This document shows positions 24,593 to 32,808 of a stretch of DNA of 64,000 bases, in pieces. Below the pieces are notes generated by a model. The model was not told the DNA's origin, did not search any database, and was given only the letters and a program-made list of their open reading frames with translations. This DNA comes from Arthrobacter crusticola (lineage in GTDB: Bacteria; Actinomycetota; Actinomycetes; Actinomycetales; Micrococcaceae). The first letter of the stretch is position 1. Each line of letters opens with the position of its first letter. The translations under genes and the position numbers were made by a program. The DNA lies in the NCBI RefSeq assembly GCF_004357995.1, contig NZ_SMTK01000002.1, positions 372,001 through 436,000 of the forward strand. Direction: 5' to 3'.

Positions 24593-25852
24593 GTGCGACC
24601 ACTTCGGCCCGGTCCGGATTTCCTTTCCCGCACCTCGTCCGTCTGGATCTTCTTCGCGCTGATCCACTCGGGGTTCCTCGCCCGGCTGATGCCCTTCATC
24701 CTGTCCGGGGGAGTGCTCAGCGACATCAATATCTACCGCGGCTGGGCCTACCAGGCCCTGAACGACGGGATCTGGCAGGGCATCGACACCGCCTGGGTCT
24801 ATCCCACCGGAGCCATTGTGCCCCTGGTCGCCGCAACAGCCCTCGGCCCGGAGCTTTACCAGCTGACCTGGTTCGGCATCTTCACCGCTCTGAACGCGGC
24901 CGGCACCGTCGCCCTGCTCCGCCGCGGCGCGCCGCACGGCCCGCGGGCGGCGTACTGGTGGCTCGCTGCGACGGCACTGCTCGGTCCGGTCGCGGTGGGA
25001 CGCCTCGACGGGCTGACCGCCCCACTGGTGATCGTCGGAATCCTGCTGCTAGCGGCGCGGCCGGTCCTTGCCTCCCTGCTGCTCAGCGCCGCGACCTGGG
25101 TGAAGGTCTGGCCCGCCGCGGTCGTGCTGGCCGCGGTGATCACCTGCCGGGACCGCCTCAAGATCGTGCTGGCAGGGGCCGGACTGTCAGCGGGCATCGC
25201 CGTCGTCGTCGCCGTCTTCGGGGACCTCCGCAACGTCACGGGGTTCCTCGGCGCCCAGGGTGCGCGCGGGATGCAGCTCGAGGCGCCCCTGTCGACGCCC
25301 GGCGTCTGGCAGGCGATCACCGGGACCTCGGGGGCGTACTTCTACGAGGACAAAATCATCAACACCATGGAGGTGAGGGGGGCGCTGAGCGGGGAGGTCT
25401 CCGCTTTGATGGGCCCCCTGCTGGCCCTGGCGGTGCTCGGGACTGCTGCGCTGGTCGCCGTCGGGCTCCGCCGGGGAGCACGCCCCGGCCCGTTGCTGGC
25501 CACCGCCTCGCTCGCCCTGGTGGCCACGCTCGTCGTGTTCAATAAGGTCGGCTCGCCCCAGTTCATGCTCTGGATCGCTGCGGCGATCGCCGCAGGACTG
25601 GCGCTCGACGCCGCGGGGGACTGGCGGCTGCCGGCGGCGGCGATGCTCCTGACCGCGGCGCTCACCACGCTCGTCTACCCGATCTTCTACGACGAACTGC
25701 GGTACGGGCTGAACCCGGCGGTCGCGCTCCTGTTGACGCTGCGCAACCTGCTCGTGGTGGGCATCTTCGGGTGGTCGGTGCGCAGGCTCTGGGGGATGAG
25801 CCGGAGGACGGCCGGGTCGCCCGCCCGGGCGGGCCTGCCGGGCTCCGCCTAA
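24593..25852 (+). CDS. GT87-like (DUF2029) polytopic membrane glycosyltransferase
   Basis: The 419-residue protein has about ten to eleven hydrophobic helices and the family's early acidic loop: LSDINIYRGWAYQALNDGIW carries the D..Y motif placed after the first helix. Later features are LSAATWVKVWPAAVVLAAV and NKVGSPQFMLWIAA. These features match actinobacterial polyprenol-phosphate-mannose-dependent mannosyltransferases that act on the outer membrane face. The GTG at 24593 has AGGAG 5 bases upstream. The acceptor is unknown. Confidence 0.75.
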   Translation: MRPLRPGPDFLSRTSSVWIFFALIHSGFLARLMPFILSGGVLSDINIYRGWAYQALNDGIWQGIDTAWVYPTGAIVPLVAATALGPELYQLTWFGIFTALNAAGTVALLRRGAPHGPRAAYWWLAATALLGPVAVGRLDGLTAPLVIVGILLLAARPVLASLLLSAATWVKVWPAAVVLAAVITCRDRLKIVLAGAGLSAGIAVVVAVFGDLRNVTGFLGAQGARGMQLEAPLSTPGVWQAITGTSGAYFYEDKIINTMEVRGALSGEVSALMGPLLALAVLGTAALVAVGLRRGARPGPLLATASLALVATLVVFNKVGSPQFMLWIAAAIAAGLALDAAGDWRLPAAAMLLTAALTTLVYPIFYDELRYGLNPAVALLLTLRNLLVVGIFGWSVRRLWGMSRRTAGSPARAGLPGSA

Positions 25853-25880
25853 CCCCCTGCGCAGGACCGGGCGCCGAACC

Positions 25881-26228
25881 TCAGTCGTGCCCGGGTTCGC
25901 CCGTGACGCGGTGATCGGCGTGGTTCAGGCCCTCCCGGACCAGCCGCGCCAGATGCCCGTCGGTGATGCTGTAGATGATGCGGCGGCTCTCGCGGTGGGT
26001 GCTGACCAGCCCGGCAAGACGCAGCTTCGCCAGGTGCTGGCTGACCGACGTGCGGCTCACGGCCGTGCGCGTCACGAGGGTGCCGACGTCGGACGGGCCG
26101 TGGGTGAGCAGCCACAGGAGGTGGAGCCGGGTCGGATCGGCGAGCATCCTGAAGGTTGCCGCCCCGGATCCCAGACGCGCCTGGTCCGGCGGCCCGGGAT
26201 GATGAAGGCTCGGTCCCTTACCGCCCAT
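25881..26228 (-). CDS. ArsR family winged-helix regulator
   Basis: The 115-residue protein has the ArsR winged-helix core: FRMLADPTRLHLLWLLTHGP, then TAVSRTSVSQHLAKLRLAGL and the wing STHRESRRIIYSITDGHL. No metal-binding CxC motif is visible in the recognition helix. The ATG at 26228, preceded by GAAGGGAA, lies inside the last codons of the MFS gene (11-bp overlap), so the two are coupled. An inverted repeat at 27530 in front of the MFS gene is a plausible operator. The C-terminal HADHRVTGEPGHD holds His and Asp residues that could bind metal. Confidence 0.85.
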   Translation of the reverse strand: MGGKGPSLHHPGPPDQARLGSGAATFRMLADPTRLHLLWLLTHGPSDVGTLVTRTAVSRTSVSQHLAKLRLAGLVSTHRESRRIIYSITDGHLARLVREGLNHADHRVTGEPGHD

Positions 26229-27492
26229 CCCGGTTCCCTTCGGCCGCTGAGCTCGGAGCAGGAGGCGCCGGCCGGGCAACGCGCGGCCACAACCGGCCCG
26301 CCGCCACGGTGCCCGCCGCAGCCAGCGCCGCGAGGACAAGCGCCGCGGCCGGCTGACCCGCGGCGGCGCCGATCCAGCCCGCGGCCGGATAGGTGAAGAT
26401 GAAGCACGCGTGGGACAGCGAGAACTGGGCCGTGAACAGCTGGTTCCGGGTGCCGTCCGTGGCGGCGCGGCGCAGCAGCCGCCCGGAGGGGGTGCTGATC
26501 ATCGAGGTCCCGGCGCCGAGCAGTCCCCACAGGCCCAGGTAGAGCAGCCAGGAATGATCTGTGAGGGGGACCGGGAGCTGCTCCGTCCAGGTCAGCAGTG
26601 CCGCGGCGGCAAGCCCGGGCGGCAGGATAATGCCGCCGGTGAGCATGAGGGAACGGTCGGAAACCCGGTCAAGAAGCCGCGGGGCGGCAAGGGCCACAAT
26701 CATCGACCCCCCGCCGTAGCAGGCGAGGGCGAGCGCGACGTCGGTATTGGAGCGGTCGAACACCTCCCGGACGTGCACCACGGTATTCACCAGCACGAAG
26801 GCCGTCCCCGCGGCCACAGCAAGGTCGAGTGCCAGCAGCCCGCGCAGCGGGGCCAGACGCAGGAAGATCCGCGTCCCGAGGGTGGTGCGGTGCAGCAGAG
26901 ACCCGGCCGGGTCTGCCGGTGGAATCGGCGGCAGCCGGGTGGCTGCGACCAGGGCGGCCGAGAGCAGGAAACCGACGGCCGTCCCGATGAACAGGTTCGA
27001 GTAGGAAACGACGAGCAGCAGGGCGGCTGCCAGCAGCGGACTGAGCAGTGACTCGAGGTCGTAGGCGAGGCGGGAGAGCGACAGCGCCCGGGTGTAGTCC
27101 CGCTCGCGCGGCAGGACGACGGGGATGAGGGCCTGGAACGCCGGGGTGAAGGTGGCCGAGGCCGACTGCAGGACAAAGACCAGCAGGTAGATCTGCCAGA
27201 TCGAGTCGACCCAGGGCAGGGCCAGGGCGATGGCGGCGCGCACGAGGTCCGCACCGATCAGCACCGCCCGGCGGGGCAGGTGCCCCACCAGGGCGGACAT
27301 GAAGGGCGCGGCGAAGACGTAGGCGACCATCTTGAGGGTGAAGGCCGTGCCGAGGACGGCGCCGGCCTGCCCGCCGGCAAGGTCGAAGGCAAGCAGGCCG
27401 AGGGCCACCGTCAGGAGGCCGGTGCCCGCCAGGGCCACAACTTGGGCGGTGAGCAGCTTCCGGTAAGCCGGAACCCGCAGAACGGTGAGCAT
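26218..27492 (-). CDS. MFS transporter, probable exporter
   Basis: This 424-residue polytopic protein has twelve predicted helices and resembles the TMEM175/ENTS-like drug-efflux MFS branch (LTVLRVPAYRKLLTAQVVAL at the start, LVGHLPRRAVLIGADLVRAA at the loop 2-3 motif). Pairing with an ArsR regulator fits metal- or toxin-induced export. The ATG at 27492 is chosen because GAAGGAA precedes it; earlier in-frame starts at 27531 and 27549 would place coding sequence over the inverted repeat and lack a ribosome site. The substrate is unknown. Confidence 0.82.
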   Translation of the reverse strand: MLTVLRVPAYRKLLTAQVVALAGTGLLTVALGLLAFDLAGGQAGAVLGTAFTLKMVAYVFAAPFMSALVGHLPRRAVLIGADLVRAAIALALPWVDSIWQIYLLVFVLQSASATFTPAFQALIPVVLPRERDYTRALSLSRLAYDLESLLSPLLAAALLLVVSYSNLFIGTAVGFLLSAALVAATRLPPIPPADPAGSLLHRTTLGTRIFLRLAPLRGLLALDLAVAAGTAFVLVNTVVHVREVFDRSNTDVALALACYGGGSMIVALAAPRLLDRVSDRSLMLTGGIILPPGLAAAALLTWTEQLPVPLTDHSWLLYLGLWGLLGAGTSMISTPSGRLLRRAATDGTRNQLFTAQFSLSHACFIFTYPAAGWIGAAAGQPAAALVLAALAAAGTVAAGRLWPRVARPAPPAPSSAAEGNRDGR

Positions 27493-27529
27493 GGGTTCCT
27501 TCGGGGGCGGCGGAACGGGAACCTTCAGC

Positions 27530-27553
27530 ATAGGTGCACGTCCGCGCACATAT
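27530..27553. promoter_or_regulatory. Candidate ArsR operator
   Basis: ATAGGTGC - eight bases - GCACATAT forms 8-bp arms with one mismatch, 37 bases upstream of the MFS start. ArsR-family sites are commonly AT-edged imperfect repeats of this size. Assignment to the ArsR gene in the same operon is by position. Confidence 0.5.
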
Positions 27554-27572
27554 CAACCGTCCGCCCGGCGGG

Positions 27573-28418
27573 TCAGGGGTGGCGGACGCCCTCGCCGGCC
27601 AGCACGGCCCGGTACCCCTCCCGGTAGGTCGGGTAGGTGAAGCCGAACCCGGTCGACCGCAGCAGGGCGCTCGAGCATCGCTTGTCGCCGCCCCGGGTGG
27701 TACTGGTCGGGCCGGCCGGGGGAGCCGGCAGGCGCAGTTCGGCCGCGAGGAAACGCAGGACGTCGGCGAGGTCGGAGGGTTCCTCGTCGGTGCCCAGGTA
27801 TACCGGGGCCGGGGCCTCCACCGCCGTGGTGAGGTGCACGATGGCGGCGGCGGCGTCGTCGCGGTGGATCCGGTTGGTCCACTGGGGCTCGGCCGGCAGG
27901 ACGGCCCGGCCGGAGGAGACCGAATCGATCAGCCGGGTGCGGCCCGGCCCGTAGATGCCCGAGAGCCGCAGGACCAGGGCGGCGGGGGAGCGCTCCAGCA
28001 GGAGCCTTTCGGCCTCCCTCAGGATTCTCCCCGTGGGTGTTCCGGGCTCGGCCGGGGAATGCTCGTCCACGGGTCCGCCGCCGAAGTCCCCGTAGACGGC
28101 GGTTGAGGAGACGAAAAGGATCCGCCGGGGGCTCACGCCGTCCCGCTCCAGGGCGTCGAGGAGGTTAGCCGTCGCGCTCACGTAGGCCGCCCGGTAGGCC
28201 GCCTCGGTGCGCTCGCCGGCGGCGGTTGCGATCACCACGGTGTCCGTGTCGGCGGGGACCTCCGGTAGCGTGCCGGTGAGGTCGACGGCTCGGCCCTCAA
28301 GCTGCTCCGGGAGCCGTCCGGGGGAGCGCCGCCAGCCCACCACCCGGTGCCCGGCCGCGGCGTAGCGCAGCCCGGCTTCCGTTCCAAGGTCTCCGCACCC
28401 GGCGATCAGCACTGTCAT
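27573..28418 (-). CDS. NAD(P)-binding SDR/epimerase-like protein (YeeZ type)
   Basis: The 281-residue protein starts with the dinucleotide-binding motif VLIAGCGDLGTEAGLRYAAA and has the SSTAVYGD segment of extended short-chain dehydrogenases, then LRLSGIYGPGR and a DD(A)A loop. The usual YxxxK is not obvious after the SSTAVYG strand, so catalysis may differ from classic epimerases. It lies 22 bases after the glutaminase gene's position on the minus strand and reads before it. The substrate is unknown. Confidence 0.75.
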   Translation of the reverse strand: MTVLIAGCGDLGTEAGLRYAAAGHRVVGWRRSPGRLPEQLEGRAVDLTGTLPEVPADTDTVVIATAAGERTEAAYRAAYVSATANLLDALERDGVSPRRILFVSSTAVYGDFGGGPVDEHSPAEPGTPTGRILREAERLLLERSPAALVLRLSGIYGPGRTRLIDSVSSGRAVLPAEPQWTNRIHRDDAAAAIVHLTTAVEAPAPVYLGTDEEPSDLADVLRFLAAELRLPAPPAGPTSTTRGGDKRCSSALLRSTGFGFTYPTYREGYRAVLAGEGVRHP

Positions 28419-28440
28419 TCGTCGAGCCTATCGCCGATTC

Positions 28441-30255
28441 TCAGTCCCGGATCCGCACGGCGGTCTCGCGCAGGTACAGGTCGACGCGGGTGTACGCGTC
28501 GCGGGTCAGGGCCTTCCACAGCTCGACGCCGAGCCGGGGGTCCTCCTCCTCGATGTTGGCGATGGCCTCCGCCGTCAGGACCTTCAGCCGGACCTTGCCC
28601 ACCGCCTTCACTGTGGTTTCCTGGCGGTCTGAGCTGCCCAGCGCCAGCTCGCCGAACGTCATCCCGGCGCTGAGGGTGGTCAGCTTCACCCGCCTGCCGG
28701 TCGGGCCCGGCACAGAGGTCTCGATCCTGCCCGAGAGGATGAAAAAGACGCCGCCGAAGCGCTGGCCGACCCGCCGGACCACGTCGCGGTCGGCGTAGGC
28801 GCGGTCCTCCATGCGCCCGGCGAGGGCGTCCATGTCCCCGGCGCTCAGCGGGCTGAGCGCCGGGCAGTCGGCGACCTCGACCTCGGCCGGCAGGCACAGT
28901 TCGTCGCCGTAGCGGCCGATCAGTTCGTTCTCGCACCACTCGACGGCGGCGGTGCGGGTGTCGAAGGTCGGCACCTCCCGGTCCACGTCCTTGAAGGTTT
29001 CGGCGAGGCTGCCGTCGGCGTCGATCAGGACGAGTTCGCGGCCGGCCGCCACCAGGTTCTCGCGCACCTCGGCCAGCAGGCGCAGGGACACCCCGGCCAC
29101 CTCGTCGACGCGGCGCAGGTCCAGGATGACGAGGGCGACGTCCTCGCCCAGGCTGCTCAGTTCGCGCACCATGGACTCGGTGCCGGCGAACAGCAGGTCA
29201 CCGTTGAGCTCGATGACCCTGGCGCGGTGCCCGTGTTCGCGGAGGATATCCATCGCCTCGTCGTTGCGGCGGATCCCCGAGGGGGCCCCGGTGATGTCGT
29301 AGGTCGACCGGATGGCCGAGCGGCCCGTGCGGGCGGCCCGGACGAAGTGGAGTTCCATGTCGTTGGAGAGCCGCTCGGCCGTGGCGACGCCGCGGACGCT
29401 GCTGCCGTGGGCGTCGAGCGGCGGGGAGTACACGGCGAGGCCAACCTGGCCGGGCAGGACGGCGATCGTTCCGCCGCCGACCCCGCTCTTGGCCGGCATG
29501 CCGACGTTGCTGAGCCAGGAGCCGGCGTCGTCGTACATGCCCGAGGTGGCCATCACCGATAGGACGCGCTCCACCTCGCCGATGCCCAGAACCTCCTTGC
29601 CCGTCAGCGGGTTGCGGCCGGCGTTGGCGAGCGAGGCGGCCATGACCGACAGGTCGAGGCAGGTTACCTGGACCGAGCACTGGCGGAAGTAGTCTCTGAT
29701 GACCGGCGCCGGATCGGATTCGAGGATGTTGAAGGACCGCAGCAGGTAGGCCAGGGCCCGGTTGCGGTGACCGTGTTCGAGCTCGGATTCGAAGATCTCC
29801 TCGTCGACGTTCAGCTGCCGGCCGGCGAAGGCCGAGTAGGTGTTGAGGATGCGCTTGAACCGGGTGTTGCCGCCGGCAGAGCGGACCAGCGAGGTCGCCG
29901 TCAGGGCGCCGGCGTTGATCATGGCGTTGGCGGGACGGCCGGTGCCGGGGGCCAACGAGATCTCGTTGAACGAATCTCCCGACGGTTCGACGTCGACCTT
30001 CGCGTCCACGGCCTCCACGCCGAGGTCGGCCAGCGCCAGCCCGTAGGTGAAGGGCTTGGAGATCGACTGGATGGTGAATTCCTGCCGGGTGTCGCCAATC
30101 TCGTAGGTGTATCCGTCGACGGTGGTGAGGCAGATGCCGAAGTTGTCCGGGTCGACGTTCGCCATGGCCGGGATGGTGCTGTACGGCTTGCCGTCCTTGA
30201 GCTCCGCAATCTCCTGATGGATCCTTTTGAGGTAGCTTTCGATCGGCGATTCCAT
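28441..30255 (-). CDS. glsA: Glutaminase fused to STAS and cyclic-nucleotide-binding domains
   Basis: This 604-residue protein contains a serine-dependent glutaminase (about 10-310) with the S64-I-S-K67 catalytic motif in TIQSISKPF, and with YDDAGSWLSNVGMPAKSGVG and GAPSG further on. A STAS domain (about 340-440; LVILDLRRVDEVAGVSLRLL) and a cNMP-binding domain (about 470-595; FGGVFFILSGRIE, MTFGELALGSSDRQETT) follow. It should convert glutamine to glutamate and ammonia, with regulation by the C-terminal domains. The cNMP domain has an Arg-like position QET instead of the usual RxA, so ligand binding is uncertain. Confidence 0.9.
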   Translation of the reverse strand: MESPIESYLKRIHQEIAELKDGKPYSTIPAMANVDPDNFGICLTTVDGYTYEIGDTRQEFTIQSISKPFTYGLALADLGVEAVDAKVDVEPSGDSFNEISLAPGTGRPANAMINAGALTATSLVRSAGGNTRFKRILNTYSAFAGRQLNVDEEIFESELEHGHRNRALAYLLRSFNILESDPAPVIRDYFRQCSVQVTCLDLSVMAASLANAGRNPLTGKEVLGIGEVERVLSVMATSGMYDDAGSWLSNVGMPAKSGVGGGTIAVLPGQVGLAVYSPPLDAHGSSVRGVATAERLSNDMELHFVRAARTGRSAIRSTYDITGAPSGIRRNDEAMDILREHGHRARVIELNGDLLFAGTESMVRELSSLGEDVALVILDLRRVDEVAGVSLRLLAEVRENLVAAGRELVLIDADGSLAETFKDVDREVPTFDTRTAAVEWCENELIGRYGDELCLPAEVEVADCPALSPLSAGDMDALAGRMEDRAYADRDVVRRVGQRFGGVFFILSGRIETSVPGPTGRRVKLTTLSAGMTFGELALGSSDRQETTVKAVGKVRLKVLTAEAIANIEEEDPRLGVELWKALTRDAYTRVDLYLRETAVRIRD

Positions 30256-30620
30256 GGCTTCAACCCTAGGGCACCCCGTAGGGAGGGCCGTCCAGCGGCC
30301 GGTGACTTCTGCGAACGCCGGACCGGAAAGCGACGGCGGTACCCGAAAGCGACATCGGCGCCGTATATTTCCGGTGCGCTCGTCGCAATCGGTGCGTCCG
30401 TGGCGGCGGTCCCGGAAAGCGACGGTGGTGTCCGAAAGCGACGGTGGTGTCCGAAAGCGACGACCGGACCGGATAATTCGGGTGCGCTCGTCGCAATCGG
30501 GAGTGCTTGTCGCAACCGGGAGCGTTCGCGGCCGAATGGTCGATGCGCTTCGCTAGACTTCCGAAGACCCGGCCCGGGGCAGCGCTCCGGACTCCGCACC
30601 CACCGACCCCAGGACAGCTC
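30256..30620. other. 365-bp divergent intergenic region rich in repeats
   Basis: No gene is seen between the glutaminase and pentapeptide-repeat genes. Nearly 200 bases of it (30326-30519) are made of iterated short repeats with 19-bp phasing, described separately. AT-rich centres TATATTT (30364) and ATAATT (30473) are the only AT-rich patches. Confidence 0.7.
30326..30519. repeat. 19-bp-phased iterated repeats in two 50-bp inverted units
   Basis: GAAAGCGAC occurs at 30326, 30345, 30415, 30434 and 30453 (spacings 19, 70, 19, 19). GTCGCAATCGG occurs at 30382 and 30490, and a variant GTCGCAACCGG at 30509 (spacing 19). CCGAAAGCGAC and GTCGCAATCGG are near-inverted copies of each other (9 of 11), giving two 50-bp units at 30343-30392 and 30451-30500 with AT-rich centres. 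The structure suggests an array of protein-binding sites. Confidence 0.75.
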
Positions 30621-31277
30621 ATGCCGAAAAGCCCAACCCGTTCGCCCCGGATCGAAGATCTGGTGCTGCGGGACCTTGCAGTGCCGGAGGACGGTCCCGA
30701 GGCGGGGGATCACCGCGAAGGTGAACGGTACTCCTCCACCAGCTTCGACGGGCTGGACCTGGGCGGCATCTCCTTCAGCGAGTGCCTGTTCGAAGGAACG
30801 TCCTTCAATGAGACGCAGCTGCGCGGGGCCCGGTTCCGCGAGTGCCGTTTCACCGAACTGTTCGCCCCGGTCTTCACAGCGGCCCGGAGCACCTGGCGTA
30901 ACGTCCGGCTCGAGGGCACCCGCTGGGGATCGGCCGAACTCTACGACAGCACGCTCGAATCGGTGCGGATCAGCGGCGGGAAACTCGATTTCCTCAATCT
31001 CCGCAGCTCAACCCTCACCGATGTCGACATCTCGGACTGCATCATCGGCGACCTCGATCTTACCGGTGTGAAGGGGGCCCGCGTCGCACTGCGCAACTGC
31101 CGGGTCAACACCCTGACGCTCTCGGGAGGCAGGCTGCGGGACGTCGACCTGCGCACCACGGAGTTTCGGGCGCTCAACGGTCCGGACGGGCTGGGTGGGG
31201 TCACCATCGATTCGTACCAGTTGGCTCTCCTCGCGCCGATCCTCGCCGAAAATCTGGGCCTCCGCGTCGAAGGCTGA
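30621..31277 (+). CDS. Pentapeptide-repeat protein
   Basis: The 218-residue protein carries A(D/N)LXX-type pentapeptide repeats from about residue 38 to 200, for example FDGLDLGGISFSECLFEG and LRGARFRECRFTELFA, predicting a right-handed beta-helix. It has no signal peptide. Family members include DNA-mimic gyrase protectors, but many have no known function. ATG 30621 begins the protein with MPKSPTRSPRIEDLVLRDL; AGGACAG precedes it. It is divergent from the glutaminase gene across the repeat block. Confidence 0.8.
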   Translation: MPKSPTRSPRIEDLVLRDLAVPEDGPEAGDHREGERYSSTSFDGLDLGGISFSECLFEGTSFNETQLRGARFRECRFTELFAPVFTAARSTWRNVRLEGTRWGSAELYDSTLESVRISGGKLDFLNLRSSTLTDVDISDCIIGDLDLTGVKGARVALRNCRVNTLTLSGGRLRDVDLRTTEFRALNGPDGLGGVTIDSYQLALLAPILAENLGLRVEG

Positions 31278-31325
31278 GCCGCCCAGGCGCGCCGTCTTCC
31301 AGCTCGGGTGGCTCGGCGCGCCCGG

Positions 31326-32750
31326 CTACCGATCGCGCCGGGCCTGATCCCGCGGTCGGGTGTCCGGGCCGGAAGGGGTGGCACCGGAAGGGCCACCCGC
31401 CGACTGCGGTTCGGTACTGGAGTTTTCCGGCGCGCGCTGCTCCGCCGGCGCTGGCCGGAGGTAGGGCTCCTGGTGCTGGTCCGAGGGGTAGGGTGCGGGA
31501 GGGGTGAATCCGGAGGCGTCCGGTGCGGGCGGGTAGGGCGGCGGGTACTGCCCGGCGGGAGCCTGTCCGTGCGGGTTCGGTGCCGCGTAAGGCGGCGGGT
31601 ACTGCCCCGCGTACGGCGGGTACTGCCCGGCGGGAGCCTGCCCCTGCGGGTAAGGCGGGTACTGCCCGGCGGGAGCCTGTCCCTGGGTGTACTGCCCGGC
31701 ACTGGGCGCAAAGGGGTATTGCCCATAGGGGTACTGGGCATAAGGCTGAATGGCCGGGACCGGCGCAGGCACGACTATCCGGTCCCGCCGAAGGCTGCCG
31801 GACCGGTCGAACATCCGCAGCACGATGACCGCGAAAGCCGCCGTCGTCAGGACTGAGATGCCGAGCCCGATGGCGGAGCCCTCCTTCGCGTTGACGTCCA
31901 CGAGGCCCACCGCGCCGAGCAGGAAGATCGTCGAGTTGTTGACGACGTGCGCGGCGATGGCCGCCTCGAGGCCGCCCGTGCGCCAGGTGATCCACCCCGC
32001 GAAGACGGCGAACAGGGCGACGTCGAGCTGGCCCAGCAGGTCATAACCGTGACCCAGCACGAACAGCGGGACCGGCAGGAGGATCGCGAAGGCGGGATGG
32101 CGGAGCCAGCTGCCGACCGCCTGCATAAGGTAACCGCGGAACACGTATTCCTCGGCGGTGGCCTGGAAAGGCACGAGCAGGAGGGTCATCGCGATCAGGA
32201 TGCCCACCCGCGGACCCGCAAGGTCGAGGGTTGAGGGAACGTAGCCGGGAAACAGCGGCTCAAGGAGGAAGGACAGCGCGATGCTGAGCGAGTAGATGAC
32301 GGCGGCAGCAGCCAGGCACCGGCCGAGCCATCCCCAGCGGATCCGCCCGTGGACCGAGGAAAGCAACCCGATGGGCCGGGGTCCGGTGATCAGCGCCGCA
32401 AGGGCGAGCGCGGGAATCAGCAGGATGAGGGACACCATCGCGAAGCCGAACACAAGCGGGTCCGAGAGGTCGAAGGCTTCAAGCCGTTCGAGGTACGAGG
32501 TGCCCAGCGCCGGATCGAGGCCTCCCCGGATCCCGCCGATGACGAGCACGATAAGCATGAACACCAGATAGAAGATGGTGCCGAGCAACCCGGTCAGCAG
32601 GGGCTTCCACCACCGGTGCCCGGCCCAGGAGCGGGTCAGGCGATGGAAGGGGAAGGCCTCGCCCGCCGGGGCGCCGGCCGGGCCCGCCGGTGGCTCCGCC
32701 TCTCGGTTCGATGCCGCCGCGGCCGACGGGCCTTCTGCAATTCGGTCCAC
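31326..32750 (-). CDS. CPBP family intramembrane glutamic protease with a Pro/Gln/Tyr-rich tail
   Basis: This 474-residue protein has about eight helices and the CPBP (Abi/Rce1-like) motifs: EEYVFRG in one helix, then VPLFVLGH and HVVNNS. After the last helix (residue about 365) the C-terminus is a roughly 110-residue tail of GQAPAGQYPP-type repeats. The GTG at 32750 is preceded by GAGGGATGGG and avoids overlap with the gene upstream; an in-frame ATG at 32843 is possible. CPBP proteases process prenylated or peptide substrates; here the substrate is unknown. Confidence 0.75.
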   Translation of the reverse strand: MDRIAEGPSAAAASNREAEPPAGPAGAPAGEAFPFHRLTRSWAGHRWWKPLLTGLLGTIFYLVFMLIVLVIGGIRGGLDPALGTSYLERLEAFDLSDPLVFGFAMVSLILLIPALALAALITGPRPIGLLSSVHGRIRWGWLGRCLAAAAVIYSLSIALSFLLEPLFPGYVPSTLDLAGPRVGILIAMTLLLVPFQATAEEYVFRGYLMQAVGSWLRHPAFAILLPVPLFVLGHGYDLLGQLDVALFAVFAGWITWRTGGLEAAIAAHVVNNSTIFLLGAVGLVDVNAKEGSAIGLGISVLTTAAFAVIVLRMFDRSGSLRRDRIVVPAPVPAIQPYAQYPYGQYPFAPSAGQYTQGQAPAGQYPPYPQGQAPAGQYPPYAGQYPPPYAAPNPHGQAPAGQYPPPYPPAPDASGFTPPAPYPSDQHQEPYLRPAPAEQRAPENSSTEPQSAGGPSGATPSGPDTRPRDQARRDR

Positions 32751-32808
32751 TGTGTGCCCATCCCTCGTCGAGACCGTGCCCGCGGTTCGGGTCGGTGCCT
32801 TCTTCTCC

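Noticed and set aside
30256..30620. CRISPR array at the phased repeats
   Set aside because: Units are short (9-11 bp), occur in both orientations and have no uniform repeat-spacer pattern; no cas gene is near.
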